A stretch of 12,227 nt of DNA. It comes from an uncultured Paracoccaceae bacterium. GTDB taxonomy: Bacteria; Pseudomonadota; Alphaproteobacteria; Rhodobacterales; Rhodobacteraceae. The stretch spans positions 1-12,227 of the forward strand of contig CALFYQ010000049.1 in assembly GCA_937952085.1 (NCBI GenBank), in the 5' to 3' direction. The notes under the pieces were generated by a model. The model was not told the origin of the DNA, did no database searches, and was given only the letters and a program-made list of their open reading frames with translations. The translations under genes and the position numbers were made by a program. This document shows positions 1-7,092 of this stretch, piece after piece. Each line of letters opens with the position of its first letter. Position 1 is the stretch's first letter.

Positions 1-723
1 GTTCGGGGTTTCGGCCCGTGGCCGTGCGAGTTTCAGGTCTTTCCTCACATGGAACTCGAACTCGCCGGTGAGGCCGGTCTCGATCGCGGTGACGCAGACT
101 TCGCCATCGCCCTGAACGGCGTGGCCGTCCCCCGTCGAGAAGAGCGCGCCGGGGACGTGGACGGGGAGATAGAGCGTGGTTCCTGCGACCAGTTCCTTCA
201 GGTCGAGATTGCCGCCATGGGCGCGAGGGATGAGCGAGGTGATGCGGCCCCAGGCGGGCGGCGGGGCGACGCCCATCACCCCGAAGAAGGGCTTCAGCGG
301 CAGCTCCAGCCCCCAGCTCAACGTCGCCACGTTGCGGGCGAGGTCGAGCGGGATGTTGATGAGCCGGCCTTCCGGGAAATCGTCCGGCAGGGCGCCGGCG
401 AGCGGCTTGAACATGTTCCAGCCCCAGTCATGCCGGAGCTCAACCCGCTTGATCCGCACCTCCAGCACATCGCCCGGCTCCGCGCCACGGATTGCGACCG
501 GGCCGGTGAGGATATGGCCGGGCAGCATCCGCTCCGACCTTGCGTGGATGTCCCGCTGTTCCGGCGGAACCTGAAAGCCTTCGGGCGGCAGCGCCTCCGG
601 CCCGCCGGAGACCGTCTCGATCACCACGCGTTCGCCGCTCTCGATGGTGAGCGCGGGCGGAAGGTCGGCCGCGAACCAGCCCCAGTGGCAGGTTTCGGGC
701 GAGGATTTCAGGTGATGCGGCAT
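1..723 (-). CDS. Acetamidase/formamidase family protein, 3' end cut by window edge
   Basis: The minus-strand frame from ATG at 723 stays open for 241 codons to the window edge, so the C-terminus is missing (my recollection is that the family runs to about 300 residues or more). It opens MPHHLKSSPETCHWGWF. The family signatures are HGGNLD near residues 169-174 and GDGHAVQGDGEV near 198-209, followed by the VTAIETGLTGEFEF strand. The family hydrolyses short-chain amides such as acetamide or formamide to the acid and ammonia in the cytoplasm. The real substrate cannot be told from sequence. A GGAG lies a few bases before the ATG. The start is only 29 nt past the stop of the upstream acetyltransferase gene, so the two are probably cotranscribed. 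An opposite-strand open frame over this gene is a G+C shadow. Confidence is high for family, low for substrate. Confidence 0.9.
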   Translation of the reverse strand, partial: MPHHLKSSPETCHWGWFAADLPPALTIESGERVVIETVSGGPEALPPEGFQVPPEQRDIHARSERMLPGHILTGPVAIRGAEPGDVLEVRIKRVELRHDWGWNMFKPLAGALPDDFPEGRLINIPLDLARNVATLSWGLELPLKPFFGVMGVAPPPAWGRITSLIPRAHGGNLDLKELVAGTTLYLPVHVPGALFSTGDGHAVQGDGEVCVTAIETGLTGEFEFHVRKDLKLARPRAETPN

Positions 724-752
724 GGCGGGCTCCAGCGGTCGGACTGGCGCCG

Positions 753-1250
753 TCAGGACAGCGCCATTTCCATGAACACGATTTTCGTCGCCAGGGCCGC
801 AGGAAAGTCGGCGGGCGGCGGAACGTCGCGGAAACCGAGGGCGCGATAGATGCGATGGGCGCCCCACATGCTGTGGTGGCTGTCGAGCACGGCGCGACGC
901 GCCCCGGCGGCGCGGGCGGAGGCGAGGAGCGCCTCCATCAGCGCGCGGCCGACGCCGCCCCCGCGGCTTTCGGGCCTGACATACATGCGCTTCATCTCCA
1001 CGACGCCCCCGCCATGCGCGCGAAAGGCGACGCAGCCGACCGGCCTTTCCCCCTCGCGCGCGAGGAAGAGGCGGCCGCCCGGCGGCGCGTAGGGGCCGGG
1101 AAGGCCGGCGAGTTCCGCCTCCAGACCGTCGAAGGTCGGCGCCGCCGCCGCTTCGGGGTCCATGCGCCGGGCCCAATCGGTGAACTCGCGCATGAGGGTG
1201 CGGACGGCCTCGATGTCCTCCGGCGAAGACGCCTCACCGATGACGGCCAT
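753..1250 (-). CDS. GNAT family N-acetyltransferase
   Basis: This 165-residue protein has the size and layout of a single GNAT domain, which transfers an acetyl group from acetyl-CoA to an amine. The acetyl-CoA-binding motif A is visible around residues 85-105 (EMKRMYVRPESRGGGVGRAL), with the pyrophosphate loop RGGGVG at 96-101. The C-terminal YRALGF motif is at 135-140. The frame stays open upstream to a GTG at 1286, but ATG 1250 is chosen because GGAGGGGG sits directly before it at good spacing. The GTG would also lie inside the hairpin behind gap. The acetamidase gene follows in the same direction at close spacing, suggesting a two-gene unit. The acceptor is unknown. Confidence 0.88.
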   Translation of the reverse strand: MAVIGEASSPEDIEAVRTLMREFTDWARRMDPEAAAAPTFDGLEAELAGLPGPYAPPGGRLFLAREGERPVGCVAFRAHGGGVVEMKRMYVRPESRGGGVGRALMEALLASARAAGARRAVLDSHHSMWGAHRIYRALGFRDVPPPADFPAALATKIVFMEMALS

Positions 1251-1272
1251 CGCCCCCTCCGAAACGAAAGGT

Positions 1273-1297
1273 ACGGCGCCGCTCACCGCGGCGCCGT
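1273..1297 (-). terminator. Hairpin downstream of gap, probable terminator
   Basis: There is a perfect 10-bp inverted repeat (1273-1282 acggcgccgc; 1288-1297 gcggcgccgt) with a 5-nt loop. It lies 26 nt past the gap stop. On the minus strand it is followed by ACCTTTCGTTTCG, a broken T-rich tract, so termination may be partial and allow read-through into the acetyltransferase gene. Confidence 0.5.
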
Positions 1298-1322
1298 CCC
1301 GAAACTTCGGCCTCTCGGCGGT

Positions 1323-2321
1323 TCAGATCAGCTTGCCCATCGCTACGGCGACGTCGCCCATCCGGTTCGAGAACCCCCACTCGTTGTCGTACCAGGTGAG
1401 GATGCGGCAGAGCCCGTCCATCGCCTTGGTCTGGTCGAGATGGAAGATCGAGGAGCGCGGATCGTGGTTGAAATCCATCGAGACGTTCGGCTGGTCGGTG
1501 TAGCCGAGAACGCCCTTGAGCGGCCCGTCCGCCGCGGCCTTGATCGCCGCGTTGATCTCGGCGGCCGTCGCCTTCTTCGAGGGCCGGAACTTCAGGTCCA
1601 CCACAGAGACGTTCGGCGTCGGCACGCGGATCGCCACGCCGTCGAGCTTGCCGTTGAGGGCGGGGAGGACAAGGCCCACCGCCTTCGCGGCGCCCGTCGA
1701 GGTCGGGATCATCGACATCGCGGCGGCGCGGCCGCGGTAGAGATCCTTGTGCATCGTATCAAGCGTCGGCTGGTCGCCGGTATAGGAGTGGATCGTGGTC
1801 ATGAACCCCTCCTCGATGCCGAAGGTCTCATGCAGCACCTTGGCGACCGGCGCGAGGCAGTTCGTGGTGCAGGAGGCGTTGGAGATGACGAGGTCGTCCT
1901 TTGTCAGGTCCATGTGGTTGACGCCGTAGACCACCGTGCGGTCGGCGCCGGTGGCCGGGGCCGAGACGATCACCCGCTTCGAGCCGTTCTCGAGATGGAG
2001 CGCGGCCTTCGCCCGGTCGGTGAAGATGCCGGTGCATTCGAGGGCGATGTCGACATCGGCCCAGGGCAGCTTCGCCGGGTCCCGCTCGGCGGAGACCTTG
2101 ATCGGCCCCTGCCCGGCGTCGATCGTGTCGCCCGAGACCTTCACCTCGCCGGGGAAGCGGCCGTGCACGCTGTCGAAGCGGAGAAGATGCGCGTTCGTCT
2201 CCACCGGCCCGAGATCGTTGATGGCGACGACCTGGATGTCGGTCCGCCCGCTCTCGATGATGGCGCGGAGCACGTTCCGCCCGATCCGCCCGAACCCGTT
2301 GATCCCGACCTTCACGGCCAT
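1323..2321 (-). CDS. gap: Type I glyceraldehyde-3-phosphate dehydrogenase
   Basis: The gene encodes 332 residues, full length for the family. The enzyme oxidises glyceraldehyde-3-phosphate with NAD+ and phosphate to 1,3-bisphosphoglycerate in glycolysis, and the reverse in gluconeogenesis. The Rossmann start VKVGINGFGRIGR occupies residues 3-15. N35-D36 (INDLG) ends strand two, where an Asp is typical of NAD-preferring enzymes. The catalytic segment SNASCTTNC places the nucleophile at C151, and the base is H178 in TIHSYTGDQ. The phosphate-site segment MIPTSTGAAKAVG follows. ATG 2321 is chosen over an upstream extension because GVNGFG-type starts are standard and GGAGG lies 7 nt upstream. No Calvin-cycle or other glycolytic gene is adjacent, and flanking hairpins suggest a monocistronic gene. 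No missing key residue was seen. Confidence 0.97.
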   Translation of the reverse strand: MAVKVGINGFGRIGRNVLRAIIESGRTDIQVVAINDLGPVETNAHLLRFDSVHGRFPGEVKVSGDTIDAGQGPIKVSAERDPAKLPWADVDIALECTGIFTDRAKAALHLENGSKRVIVSAPATGADRTVVYGVNHMDLTKDDLVISNASCTTNCLAPVAKVLHETFGIEEGFMTTIHSYTGDQPTLDTMHKDLYRGRAAAMSMIPTSTGAAKAVGLVLPALNGKLDGVAIRVPTPNVSVVDLKFRPSKKATAAEINAAIKAAADGPLKGVLGYTDQPNVSMDFNHDPRSSIFHLDQTKAMDGLCRILTWYDNEWGFSNRMGDVAVAMGKLI

Positions 2322-2356
2322 TCCGCATCCTCCAGCTATCTGTTCGTCGTGCCGGG

Positions 2357-2385
2357 GACTTAGAAAACCGGAGGCGAAAGCGCAA
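2357..2385 (-). promoter_or_regulatory. Candidate sigma-70 promoter for gap
   Basis: On the minus strand TTGCGC (2380-2385) and TAAGTC (2357-2362) are separated by exactly 17 bp, about 36 nt upstream of the gap start codon. The hexamers are only moderate matches. It is proposed from position and spacing, with no direct evidence of use. Confidence 0.35.
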
Positions 2386-2455
2386 TGCGTCCGGGCGGCG
2401 AACCGCCCCACGCTAACCGTTTCAGAGGCCGGCGCGGGGCGGCCATGCGCCCATG

Positions 2456-2890
2456 TCAGAGCGCCGAGAGCGCCATGTCGCGGAGCACCTCCGCTTCGAG
2501 CTCGACCTCGGCGAGGCGGTGCTTCACCACGTCGCCGATCGAGATCATGCCGATCACGCGCCCGCCCTCGACGACCGGCATGTGCCGGAAGCGGCCGTCC
2601 GTCATCCGCCGGGCGACGAGGGCGAGCGAGTCTTCGGGCCGGCAGGTATGCACGCCCCGCGTCATCACCGCCGAGACTGGGGCGGTCAGCCCGGCCGCGC
2701 CGCGTTCGGCGACGGCCTGCACCACGTCCCGCTCCGAGACGATGCCGATCATCGCCACGCCGTCATCGCTCACGATCATCGCGCCCACGCGTTCCAGCCG
2801 CAGGCGGTGGGCCAGCCGTTCAACCGTCTCGTCGGGCCGCACCGTCATCACCGCCGCGCCTTTCGCGCGGAGCGCCTCGCGCACTTTCAT
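2456..2890 (-). CDS. Tandem CBS-domain protein
   Basis: This 144-residue protein consists almost entirely of two CBS domains forming one Bateman module. The first spans about residues 8-62 (TVRPDETVERLAHRL, then GIVSERDVV) and the second about 75-130 (CRPEDSLALVARRM, then RFRHMPVV and GMISIGDVV). A short charged helix (EVELEAEVLRDM) follows. Such stand-alone modules bind adenine nucleotides or related ligands and act as energy or redox sensors, but the partner here is not evident. ATG 2890 is supported by AAGGAGG 6 nt upstream; the frame remains open further upstream without a comparable signal. The gene is divergent from the DUF2848 operon and transcribed towards gap. No catalytic domain is fused. 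Confidence 0.9.
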   Translation of the reverse strand: MKVREALRAKGAAVMTVRPDETVERLAHRLRLERVGAMIVSDDGVAMIGIVSERDVVQAVAERGAAGLTAPVSAVMTRGVHTCRPEDSLALVARRMTDGRFRHMPVVEGGRVIGMISIGDVVKHRLAEVELEAEVLRDMALSAL

Positions 2891-2963
2891 CGCGCGCCTC
2901 CTTCCACCGCCGCAGATGCACGGCGCGAAGGGGCGGGCGGCGGGAACCGCCCCTCCGCTGCCT

Positions 2964-2981
2964 GCAAATCTAGACATTTGC
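2964..2981. promoter_or_regulatory. 18-bp dyad (GCAAAT-N6-ATTTGC), candidate operator
   Basis: A perfect 6-bp inverted repeat, GCAAAT then CTAGAC then ATTTGC, lies in the divergent gap between the CBS-domain gene and the DUF2848 operon, 57 nt before the latter's ATG. It is an A+T-rich island in very G+C-rich DNA, and its half-site/spacer shape fits a dimeric repressor or activator site. The regulator is unknown, and no candidate regulator gene is adjacent. Confidence 0.4.
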
Positions 2982-3038
2982 GCGCCCGACCGCCATTCAC
3001 CCATTCGAGAGCGCCGAGAACGCGCCGGGGAGGACGTC

Positions 3039-3689
3039 ATGCGCTTCGAGACCGAGGAGGGGCCGCTGGACTTCACGCCGCGCCGGCTGGTCGTCGCCGG
3101 CTGGACCGGGCGGGACGAGGCGGCGCTCAAGCATCACATCGCGGAGCTGGCCGAGATCGGCGTCAAGGGGCCGAGCCGGGCGCCGCTCTTCTACAGCGCC
3201 GCGGCGGCGCTGATGACCACCGCGAGCGAGATCGAGGCGCTCGGCCCGCAGACCTCCGGAGAGGTGGAGCCGCTGGTGATCCGCGCCCGCGGCGCGCTCT
3301 GGCTCGGCCTCGGCTCGGACCATACCGACCGTGGGCTTGAGGCGGTTTCGGTCAACCATTCCAAGCAGATCTGTCCGAAGATCGCGGCCGCCGCGCTCTG
3401 GCGGCTCGACACCGTGATGGACCCGGACGCGGTCGAGCTTCGGTCCTGGATCGCCGAGGACGGCGCCTGGACGCTCTACCAGGAGGGCCGGCTCTCCGAG
3501 ATACGGCCGCTCGGCGAACTCATCGCCGGGGCGGCGCTCGGGGAGGAAGAGGCGATCTTCTGCGGCACGATCCCGGCGATCGGCGGCATCCGCCCGGCGC
3601 CGCGCTTCCGCATGGCGCTCCGCGACCCGGGAACGGGCCGCGAGATCGGCCACGAATACCAAATCCGCTCCCTTCCCGTCGTTCAGTGA
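3039..3689 (+). CDS. DUF2848 family protein
   Basis: The gene encodes 216 residues. The segment GLGSDHTDRGLE (about 90-101), followed by SVNHSKQICPK (104-114), is what I recall as the hallmark of DUF2848. The C-terminal FCGTIPAIGGIRPAPRF resembles fumarylacetoacetate-hydrolase-like C-termini in character, so a hydrolase or hydratase acting on a keto- or enol-acid is possible but unproven. There is no signal peptide or membrane segment, so it is probably cytoplasmic. ATG 3039 is chosen because GGGGAGG lies just upstream and the frame before it reads as non-protein-like. It heads an operon with the reductase (8-nt gap) and the aminotransferase, and is divergent from the CBS-domain gene. Confidence is good for the family, low for any function. 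Confidence 0.85.
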   Translation: MRFETEEGPLDFTPRRLVVAGWTGRDEAALKHHIAELAEIGVKGPSRAPLFYSAAAALMTTASEIEALGPQTSGEVEPLVIRARGALWLGLGSDHTDRGLEAVSVNHSKQICPKIAAAALWRLDTVMDPDAVELRSWIAEDGAWTLYQEGRLSEIRPLGELIAGAALGEEEAIFCGTIPAIGGIRPAPRFRMALRDPGTGREIGHEYQIRSLPVVQ

Positions 3690-3697
3690 GGTCCCCG

Positions 3698-4684
3698 ATG
3701 AAACAGGCTCGTCTCTACGCTCACGGGGCGCCGCACGAGGTGGTCCGCCTCGCCGACGCCCCGGCGCCCGGCGCCCCCGCACCCGGCCGCGCCGTCGTCC
3801 GCATCATGGCCTGCGGGATCAACCCGGCGGACCTTCTCGGCTTCGAAGGTCGCTATCCCGGCCCGGAATTCGGCGCTCCCTGCGGCATCGAAGGGGCCGG
3901 CATCGTCGAGGCGGCGGGCGAGGGCGCGGGGCTCGAGCCCGGCGACCACGTGATCGTGCTGACCCGCGCCAACTGGGCCGAACTGATCGAGGAATCCGCC
4001 AACGCGCTCATCCGCATCCCGAAGGCGCTCTCCTGGCGGGACGCGGCGCAACTCAAGGTCAACCCGCCGACCGCGCTCCGGATGCTGAAGGACTACAAGA
4101 CGCTGAAGCCGGGCGACTGGGTGGCGCAGAACGCCGCCAATTCCGCGGTCGGGCTCCACATCATCCGGCTGGCGAAGGAGATGGGCGCGAAGACGGCGAA
4201 TTTCGTCCGCCGGGCCGATCTCGCCGGGCCGCTCCTCGAACATGGCGCGGATCTCGTGCTGGTCGGCGGCGAGGACCAGGCCGCCCGGCTCCGCGCCGAG
4301 ATCGGCGACGCGCCGGCGCCGCTCGGGATCGACGCCATCGGCGGCGCCGCCACGCGCTGGATGGCCGACTGCCTCTCGGACGAGGCGACGGTGGTGAATT
4401 ACGGCTATCTCTCGGGCGCGCCCTGCGAGATCGAGCCCTCGCACCTCATCGTGCGCGGCCAGACGCTGACCGGTTTCTGGCTCGGCCGCTGGCTCGGCCC
4501 GGCGCCCCGCGCGGCGAAGGAGGCGCTTTTCGCCGAACTGGCCGAGGCCTTCATCTCCGGCCGGCTCGTCTCGCCGGTCGAAGCGGAATATACGCTGGAC
4601 CGCCTCGCCGAGGCCCTCCGCCACGCCGCCGCCGGCGGGCGGCATGGCAAGATCCTTCTCACGCCGAACGGAGCCCTCGCATGA
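3698..4684 (+). CDS. MDR-superfamily oxidoreductase, 2-enoyl thioester reductase-like (MECR/Etr1 type)
   Basis: The protein has 328 residues with a GroES-like N-terminal domain (about 1-115), a nucleotide-binding domain (about 116-265) and return to the catalytic domain. CGINPAD replaces the cysteine-rich structural-zinc region of true alcohol dehydrogenases. Y53 in GRYPGP matches the position of the catalytic tyrosine known in Etr1-type enoyl reductases. The segment VNPPTALRMLKDY, then QNAANSAVG (144-152), matches the nucleotide-binding turn of that subfamily, and R171-R172 would suit the NADPH phosphate. Expected chemistry is NADPH-dependent reduction of a 2-enoyl thioester or related enone. 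The start is ATG 3698 with GAGG overlapping the previous stop. The stop overlaps the aminotransferase start (ATGA), suggesting translational coupling. A fatty-acid role is not implied by the neighbours. Confidence 0.88.
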   Translation: MKQARLYAHGAPHEVVRLADAPAPGAPAPGRAVVRIMACGINPADLLGFEGRYPGPEFGAPCGIEGAGIVEAAGEGAGLEPGDHVIVLTRANWAELIEESANALIRIPKALSWRDAAQLKVNPPTALRMLKDYKTLKPGDWVAQNAANSAVGLHIIRLAKEMGAKTANFVRRADLAGPLLEHGADLVLVGGEDQAARLRAEIGDAPAPLGIDAIGGAATRWMADCLSDEATVVNYGYLSGAPCEIEPSHLIVRGQTLTGFWLGRWLGPAPRAAKEALFAELAEAFISGRLVSPVEAEYTLDRLAEALRHAAAGGRHGKILLTPNGALA

Positions 4685-5841
4685 TCCTCGCCGAAAGCAT
4701 CTCCCGCCTCGAGACGGAGAGCGCCTTCGAAGTCCTCGCACGCGCGGCGGAGCTGGAGCGGCAGGGCAAGGAGATCATCAATCTCGGCATCGGCCAGCCG
4801 GACTTCAAGACGCCGGAGCACGTGGTGGAGGCCGCGGTGAAGGCGCTGCGCGACGGCCATCACGGCTATACGCCCGCCAACGGGATCCTGCCGCTCCGCG
4901 AGGCCGTCGTCGCCGATGTGGAGGCGCGCCGCGGCGCGAAGCTCGACCCGAAGAACATCGTCATCATGCCGGGCGGCAAGCCGACCATGTTCTTCGCCTG
5001 CCTCCTCTTCGGCGAGCCGGGGGCGGAGATCATGTATCCGGACCCGGGCTTCCCGATCTATCGCTCGATGATCCGCTATACCGGCGCGAAGGCGGTGCCG
5101 ATCCACCTCCGGGAGGAGAACGGCTTCGCCTTCTCCGCCGCCGAGGTGCTGGCGAAGATCACGCCGAAGACGCGGCTCATCATCGTCAACTCCCCCGGCA
5201 ACCCCACCGGCGGCGCGACGCCGCGCGAGGAAGTGGAGGCGCTGGTCCGCGGCCTCGAAAAGCACCCCGACGTCGTGCTGATGTCGGACGAGATCTACGG
5301 CCGGATGCTCTATGATGGGCGGGAGCACGTCTCCTTCCTCTCCTACCCCGAGATTCGGGATCGGCTGATCCTCCTTGACGGCTGGTCGAAGACCTATGCG
5401 ATGACGGGCTGGCGGCTCGGCTGGTCATACTGGCCGGACGGGCTGGTGGAGAAGGCGACGCGGCTCTGCGTCAACGCGCATTCCTGCGTGAACGCGGCGA
5501 CGCAATGGGCCGGCATCGCCGCCCTCACCGGACCGCAGGACGCGGTGGACGTGATGATGAAGGCCTTCGACGAGCGCCGCCGCGCCATCGTCCGCCGGCT
5601 CAACCAGCTTCCCGGGATCACCTGCCTCGAACCCGCCGGCGCCTTCTACGCCTTCCCGAACATCACCGGCACGGGGCGGGACGCGAAGACGCTGCAGAAG
5701 GCCTTCCTCGAAGAGGCCGGCGTCGCCACCGTCGCGGGCCCGAGCTTCGGCGTCCACGCCGACGGCTATATCCGCTTCAGCTATGCCAATTCGGTGGAGA
5801 ACATCGAGACGGCGATGGACCGGATAGCGGCGCTCCTCTGA
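4681..5841 (+). CDS. Class I/II pyridoxal-phosphate aminotransferase
   Basis: The protein has 386 residues, typical of fold-type I aminotransferases of the aspartate aminotransferase superfamily. The PLP lysine is K237 in GWSKTYAMTGWRLGW. N174 lies in NSPGNPTGG, and D203 and Y206 in SDEIYGRM contact the cofactor. R365 in GYIRFSYANS would bind the substrate carboxylate. INLGIGQPDFKTP near residues 33-45 is the usual N-terminal substrate-site segment. It transfers an amino group between an amino acid and a keto acid in the cytoplasm. Specificity (aspartate, alanine, aromatic or other) is not resolvable by eye. It starts inside the stop of the upstream reductase gene (ATGA), so it is the last gene of the three-gene operon. 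A hairpin follows the stop. Confidence 0.93.
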   Translation: MILAESISRLETESAFEVLARAAELERQGKEIINLGIGQPDFKTPEHVVEAAVKALRDGHHGYTPANGILPLREAVVADVEARRGAKLDPKNIVIMPGGKPTMFFACLLFGEPGAEIMYPDPGFPIYRSMIRYTGAKAVPIHLREENGFAFSAAEVLAKITPKTRLIIVNSPGNPTGGATPREEVEALVRGLEKHPDVVLMSDEIYGRMLYDGREHVSFLSYPEIRDRLILLDGWSKTYAMTGWRLGWSYWPDGLVEKATRLCVNAHSCVNAATQWAGIAALTGPQDAVDVMMKAFDERRRAIVRRLNQLPGITCLEPAGAFYAFPNITGTGRDAKTLQKAFLEEAGVATVAGPSFGVHADGYIRFSYANSVENIETAMDRIAALL

Positions 5842-5853
5842 GGCGCCGCCGCC

Positions 5854-5876
5854 CGGGCCGGGCGCGCCCCGGCCCG
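5854..5876. terminator. Hairpin between convergent aminotransferase and tRNA-Val genes
   Basis: There is a perfect 9-bp inverted repeat (cgggccggg at 5854-5862, cccggcccg at 5868-5876) with a 5-nt loop. It lies 12 nt past the aminotransferase stop and 3 nt past the tRNA 3' end on the other strand. Neither side has a T-run, so it could serve both directions only as a weak terminator or as a 3'-end processing barrier. Confidence 0.4.
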
Positions 5877-5879
5877 TGC

Positions 5880-5955
5880 TGGTGGGCGGTGACGGGCTCG
5901 AACCGCCGACATCCTCGGTGTAAACGAGGCGCTCTACCAACTGAGCTAACCGCCC
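5880..5955 (-). tRNA. tRNA-Val (anticodon UAC)
   Basis: The minus strand folds as a complete 76-nt cloverleaf. The acceptor stem GGGCGGT pairs with ACCGCCC. The D arm contains TAGCTCAGTTGGTAGAGC. The anticodon stem CCTCG/CGAGG encloses the loop TTTACAC, giving anticodon TAC, which reads GUA/GUG valine codons. The T arm contains GGTTCGAGCCC. The 3' end is A plus a genomically encoded CCA at 5880-5882. It is convergent with the aminotransferase gene. There is no neighbouring integrase or duplicated 3' end to suggest use as an attachment site. Confidence 0.97.
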
Positions 5956-6000
5956 TCGCGGCGCGTGATAGCGGAGCGCGCCCGGCTTGGCGAGGGCCGA

Positions 6001-7068
6001 CTACTTCGCCTCCCGCGCCCGCACCGCAGGAGCCACGAATTCCTCGATGATCGAGACCGGAATGCGCCAGGCGTCCGGCTGGTTGTAGTTCCCCGCCATC
6101 ACCGCGACGATCAGCTCGATCCCCGGCTGCACGGTGAGCCGCTGGCCGCCATTGCCGAAGCCCGCGACCCAGGCGGGCGGATCGCCGCGCGAGGAGAGCC
6201 ACCAGAGATAGCCATAGCGAAGCCCCTCCGGCGCGCCGCGCGGGCGGAACGAGGCTTCGAGCCACTCGGCCGGAACCAGCCGCTTCCCTTCCCAGGCGCC
6301 GCTCGCGAGGATCAGCCGGCCGATCTTCGCCAGATCCGGCAGCCGGAGCCGGAGGCCCGAGGCGGCGGAAAGCTCGCCCTTGAGGCCCCGCACCCATTCG
6401 AACCGGTCGATCCCGAGCGGCCCGAAGAGGGTGCGGCGGGCGAATTCGTCGAGCGGCTCGCCGGTCCCCCGCTCGATCAGCCGGCCGATCAGCGCGACGG
6501 CGCCGCCCGAATAGGTCCAGACCTCGCCGGGCGCATGGAGGATCGGGCGGTCGAGCGAATAGCGCGTCCCGTCCTCGGCCATCTCCATCGCGATCTCGGA
6601 ATTTCGCGGGTCCTAATAGGGGAGGTTTTCGTCCCATTCGAGGCCCATCGTCATCGCCAGCGCGTCGCCGACTGTGATGCGGCGGCGGGCCGGATCGGCG
6701 GCGAGATCGGGATATTCCGGGAAGGCGTCGATCAGCGGCGAGTCCGGCGGCGGAACCTTCCCTTCCGCTAGCGCGACGCCGTAGAGGAGCCCGACCACCG
6801 ACTTGGTGACCGAGCGGATGTCGTGAAGATCTTCCGGCCCGAGCGTGCGGCGGCCGAGCGGCCGGCCCCAGGCCTCGTCCTCGCCGGGGAAATAGACCTC
6901 CGCCAGAACCTCGCCGCGATGCTCGATGAGGACGCCGTGCAGCCCCTTGAGGGCGCCCGCCGCGACGGCTTCCTTCAGCTTCGTCTCCATCGGGCGCTCC
7001 TCCGCGCTGGCGGTCGCGCCGACGAGGGCGGCGAGGCAGATGGCTCCTCCAAGCGCGCGCAACCGCAT
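6001..7068 (-). pseudogene. Serine hydrolase (beta-lactamase-related fold) interrupted by an in-frame amber codon
   Basis: One frame runs from ATG 7068 to TAG at 6001 but contains TAG at 6613-6615, codon 152 of 355. The upstream part has a signal-peptide-like start (MRLRALGGAICLAALVGATA, cleavage likely near ASA-EE) and the nucleophile motif S86-V-T-K89. The downstream part carries the YSG motif (Y186 in WTYSGG) and a GNGGQR segment that probably takes the place of the third active-site motif. Reading resumes directly after the stop as DPRNSEIAMEMAEDG with no frame change, so one base substitution explains the break. The family includes penicillin-binding-protein-like hydrolases, esterases and amidases. 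The first fragment lacks the Tyr motif and the second lacks Ser/Lys, so neither should work alone. It follows soxR by 24 nt and may share its transcript. Alternatives are recent pseudogenisation, sequencing error, or amber read-through. Confidence 0.85.
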
Positions 7069-7092
7069 CCCGCATCTCCCGTTCGCGGCAAC

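Noticed and set aside
49..849. A 266-codon plus-strand open frame at the left edge
   Set aside because: The minus strand there encodes acetamidase/formamidase motifs; the plus frame has none and runs into the acetyltransferase gene.
1251..1286. GTG at 1286 as the start of the acetyltransferase
   Set aside because: It lies inside the hairpin behind gap and lacks a ribosome site, while ATG 1250 has a strong one.
855..2363. A 502-codon plus-strand open frame over gap and the acetyltransferase gene
   Set aside because: It is low-complexity Arg/Asp/Val/His-rich shadow sequence crossing two genes with unmistakable family motifs on the other strand.
2393..2408. Hairpin gggcgg-cgaa-ccgccc as a terminator of the CBS-domain gene
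   Set aside because: The stem is only 6 bp, there is no T-run, and it lies about 50 nt past the stop next to the gap promoter candidate; not enough to call a terminator.
5880..5955. tRNA-Val as an integration site for a mobile element
   Set aside because: No integrase, direct repeat of the tRNA 3' end or foreign-looking composition is present nearby.
6613..6615. Amber codon as a pyrrolysine site
   Set aside because: Pyrrolysine is confined to a few methylamine-using lineages and particular enzymes; nothing here points to that machinery, so a point mutation or error is far more likely.
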